Positions 62,708 through 64,000 of a stretch of DNA of 64,000 nt are shown here, in pieces. Position numbers and translations under genes: made by a program. The notes beneath the pieces were generated by a model. It worked only from the letters and a program-made list of their open reading frames with translations, searched no databases and was not told the origin of the DNA. The stretch is from Pseudomonas rhizosphaerae (GTDB lineage Bacteria > Pseudomonadota > Gammaproteobacteria > Pseudomonadales > Pseudomonadaceae), in contig NZ_CP009533.1 of NCBI RefSeq assembly GCF_000761155.1, positions 3,419,001 through 3,483,000 of the forward strand, in the 5' to 3' direction. Numbering within the stretch: the stretch's first letter is position 1; each line of letters starts with the position of its first letter.

Positions 62708-64000
62708 TCAGAGAAAGAGGTCGAGGCGAAAGTAGATCGGGGTTTCGCGATCGCTCAGCGCGTCGGGGCGTTCCAGCGAATGAGCGAAAGTCACCGACGT
62801 CGCGAAATGCTGACCGCGAGCGAACAGCTCGACTGAGTTACTGGACACGCGACCATGCTGGTCGCCGTTGTAGCGATCACCCCGGATCACGCCTTGGTCG
62901 TATCCCAGGCCGATGCCGTATTCATAGAAGACCGAGCGCAACCAGCCGAGATTGACCGGACGCGTCCAGCGCAGGTCACTGCGCCAATAACCGCCGCTGT
63001 CGCCGGACAGGTTCTGGTCCTTGATGCCGCGCATCGACGACTGTCCGCTCAAGCTCATGCGTTGCGGGCTGAACAACACATCTCCACTGCGCTGCTCGGT
63101 GGCCAGGCTGGTGAAGCTGAACGTTTCGCCCCACAGGTTGAAACCCTGCAGGTAACTCACGGTGGCGGTGTATTTGCGATAGCGGTCGTTGGGGTCGCCG
63201 TGCTGTTCGACCTTGCGACTCTGCGCATCGAAAGCGCCGATGCCTTGCTGCATGCCCAGATCGAGGTTGACGAACGCATTGCCGATACGACGGCCATGGT
63301 TGACGCCAAACTGGGCTTCACTGATGCGGTTGCTGCTGACTTCCAGGCGGTTGCCGTCCAAGTAGTTGTTGCCGCGCAGGTAGGCCAGGCCGCCGTTGAT
63401 CGACGTTTTGCTGACCGAGTCGCGATGTATCACGCGCTCGGCACGAAACTGATGGTTCTGGCTATCGCCAGTTTGCTTGAAGGCAAAACCGTTGCCGTAC
63501 GCCTGCGAACCGTACTCACTCTGGCTATAGGCATAATTGAAGTTCCACCAGCCCCAGGGCACGTTGTAGTACGCCGTGGTGCTTTTGGAGCTGCGGTGAT
63601 GGTCACTGACGGCATCATGGCTGCCGCGCAATACCAGCTGATCGGCCAGACCCAAGGGGCTGTCCCAATCAAGACCTGCCCCCCACTGCTGCTGACCGGT
63701 GCTGCGCTGGCCATCGTTATTGCGCGACAGCGAAGCACGCCAAGGCTTTTGTGCAGCATTCCTGACCAGCACGGTACTGCCCCCCACCGCCTCGCCAGGC
63801 GCCAGCTCCATTTGCGCACCGTTGGACGGCAGGCGATTGAGCTGGTCGACCAATTGCTCGACTTCGCGCAAATTGAGCAGCTCGCCTACATGGCCCGGAA
63901 AAGCCATGTTCACTTCCCGTGGCGATAACCCGCTGTCATCGGCAGGTCGAATGCCTTCCAGGCGGCCTTCAACCACTTGAAGCGTGAGGATGCCGGTCGA
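62708..64000 (-). CDS. cdiB: CdiB/FhaC-family outer-membrane transporter (5' end outside window)
   Basis: This is the C-terminal 430 residues of a two-partner-secretion TpsB/Omp85-like transporter that exports CdiA. The visible part starts in a POTRA domain (TLQVVEGRLEGIRP), continues through the second POTRA segment (LNLREVEQLVDQLNRLPSNG) and then the 16-strand barrel with alternating aromatic residues. The conserved surface-loop motif appears as SSMRGIKDQNLSGDSGGYWR, where VRGY/F is expected. It ends in DLFL, a typical terminal strand. The stop is 25 bp before the cdiA start, so the genes are co-transcribed. The start codon and signal peptide are beyond the right edge. Confidence 0.92.
   Translation of the reverse strand, partial: STGILTLQVVEGRLEGIRPADDSGLSPREVNMAFPGHVGELLNLREVEQLVDQLNRLPSNGAQMELAPGEAVGGSTVLVRNAAQKPWRASLSRNNDGQRSTGQQQWGAGLDWDSPLGLADQLVLRGSHDAVSDHHRSSKSTTAYYNVPWGWWNFNYAYSQSEYGSQAYGNGFAFKQTGDSQNHQFRAERVIHRDSVSKTSINGGLAYLRGNNYLDGNRLEVSSNRISEAQFGVNHGRRIGNAFVNLDLGMQQGIGAFDAQSRKVEQHGDPNDRYRKYTATVSYLQGFNLWGETFSFTSLATEQRSGDVLFSPQRMSLSGQSSMRGIKDQNLSGDSGGYWRSDLRWTRPVNLGWLRSVFYEYGIGLGYDQGVIRGDRYNGDQHGRVSSNSVELFARGQHFATSVTFAHSLERPDALSDRETPIYFRLDLFL

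Noticed and set aside
61180..62955. A 591-residue plus-strand open frame opposite the start of cdiA and end of cdiB
   Set aside because: It spans the boundary of two clear genes on the other strand and contains no recognisable domain.

Overview
The window is 64 kb of a high-GC Pseudomonas chromosome, most likely of the P. putida/P. fluorescens type. Gene order supports this: ptsP-rppH-HAD, ilvA/rpiA, cysA-cysW-cysT-sbp-oscA, PAS-GGDEF-EAL next to desA, and gabD-gabT all match the order I remember from pseudomonads. Pseudomonas-style REP palindromes of three related families sit in many intergenic gaps.

Layout. (1) 1-8.4 kb: an amine-catabolism-like cluster (cupin, FAD amine oxidase, HAD hydrolase, LysR regulator, aldehyde dehydrogenase, GMC oxidoreductase, PotD-like binding protein). 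(2) 8.6-12.2 kb: a divergent LysR/tartrate dehydrogenase pair, a 62-bp tandem REP array and a GhrA-type reductase. (3) 12.2-19 kb: housekeeping genes (ptsP, rppH, a HAD phosphatase, a DUF2269 protein, ilvA, rpiA). (4) 19.3-38 kb: sulfur scavenging. Two SfnB-like flavoproteins, an FMN monooxygenase and a MetQNI transporter form one operon. A second MetQ, an unusual sigma54-type AAA+ protein, an esterase-like hydrolase, the sulfate transporter and oscA follow. A TriABC-like RND efflux operon with two adaptors interrupts this block, and one adaptor carries a frameshift. (5) 38-48.7 kb: a c-di-GMP enzyme, DesA, a diguanylate cyclase, a small secreted protein, gabT-gabD, tRNA-Arg(CCG) and a chemoreceptor with a convincing FliA promoter.

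(6) 48.8-64 kb, the most interesting region, is a contact-dependent growth inhibition / two-partner secretion locus on the minus strand. It holds cdiB (cut by the right window edge), a 2909-residue cdiA and its overlapping immunity gene. Downstream lies a 4.6-kb AT-richer array of displaced toxin and immunity modules. Three displaced copies of the CdiA pre-toxin linker (about 235 bp) occur there. The array includes a barnase-like RNase with a barstar immunity gene, an apparently intact orphan toxin/immunity pair, two decayed toxins of one family with their immunity genes, and two immunity genes without a visible toxin. The arrangement suggests that CdiA can change its toxic tip by recombination through the repeated linker.

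All functions come from reading the sequence and from memory of the families; no database search was possible.
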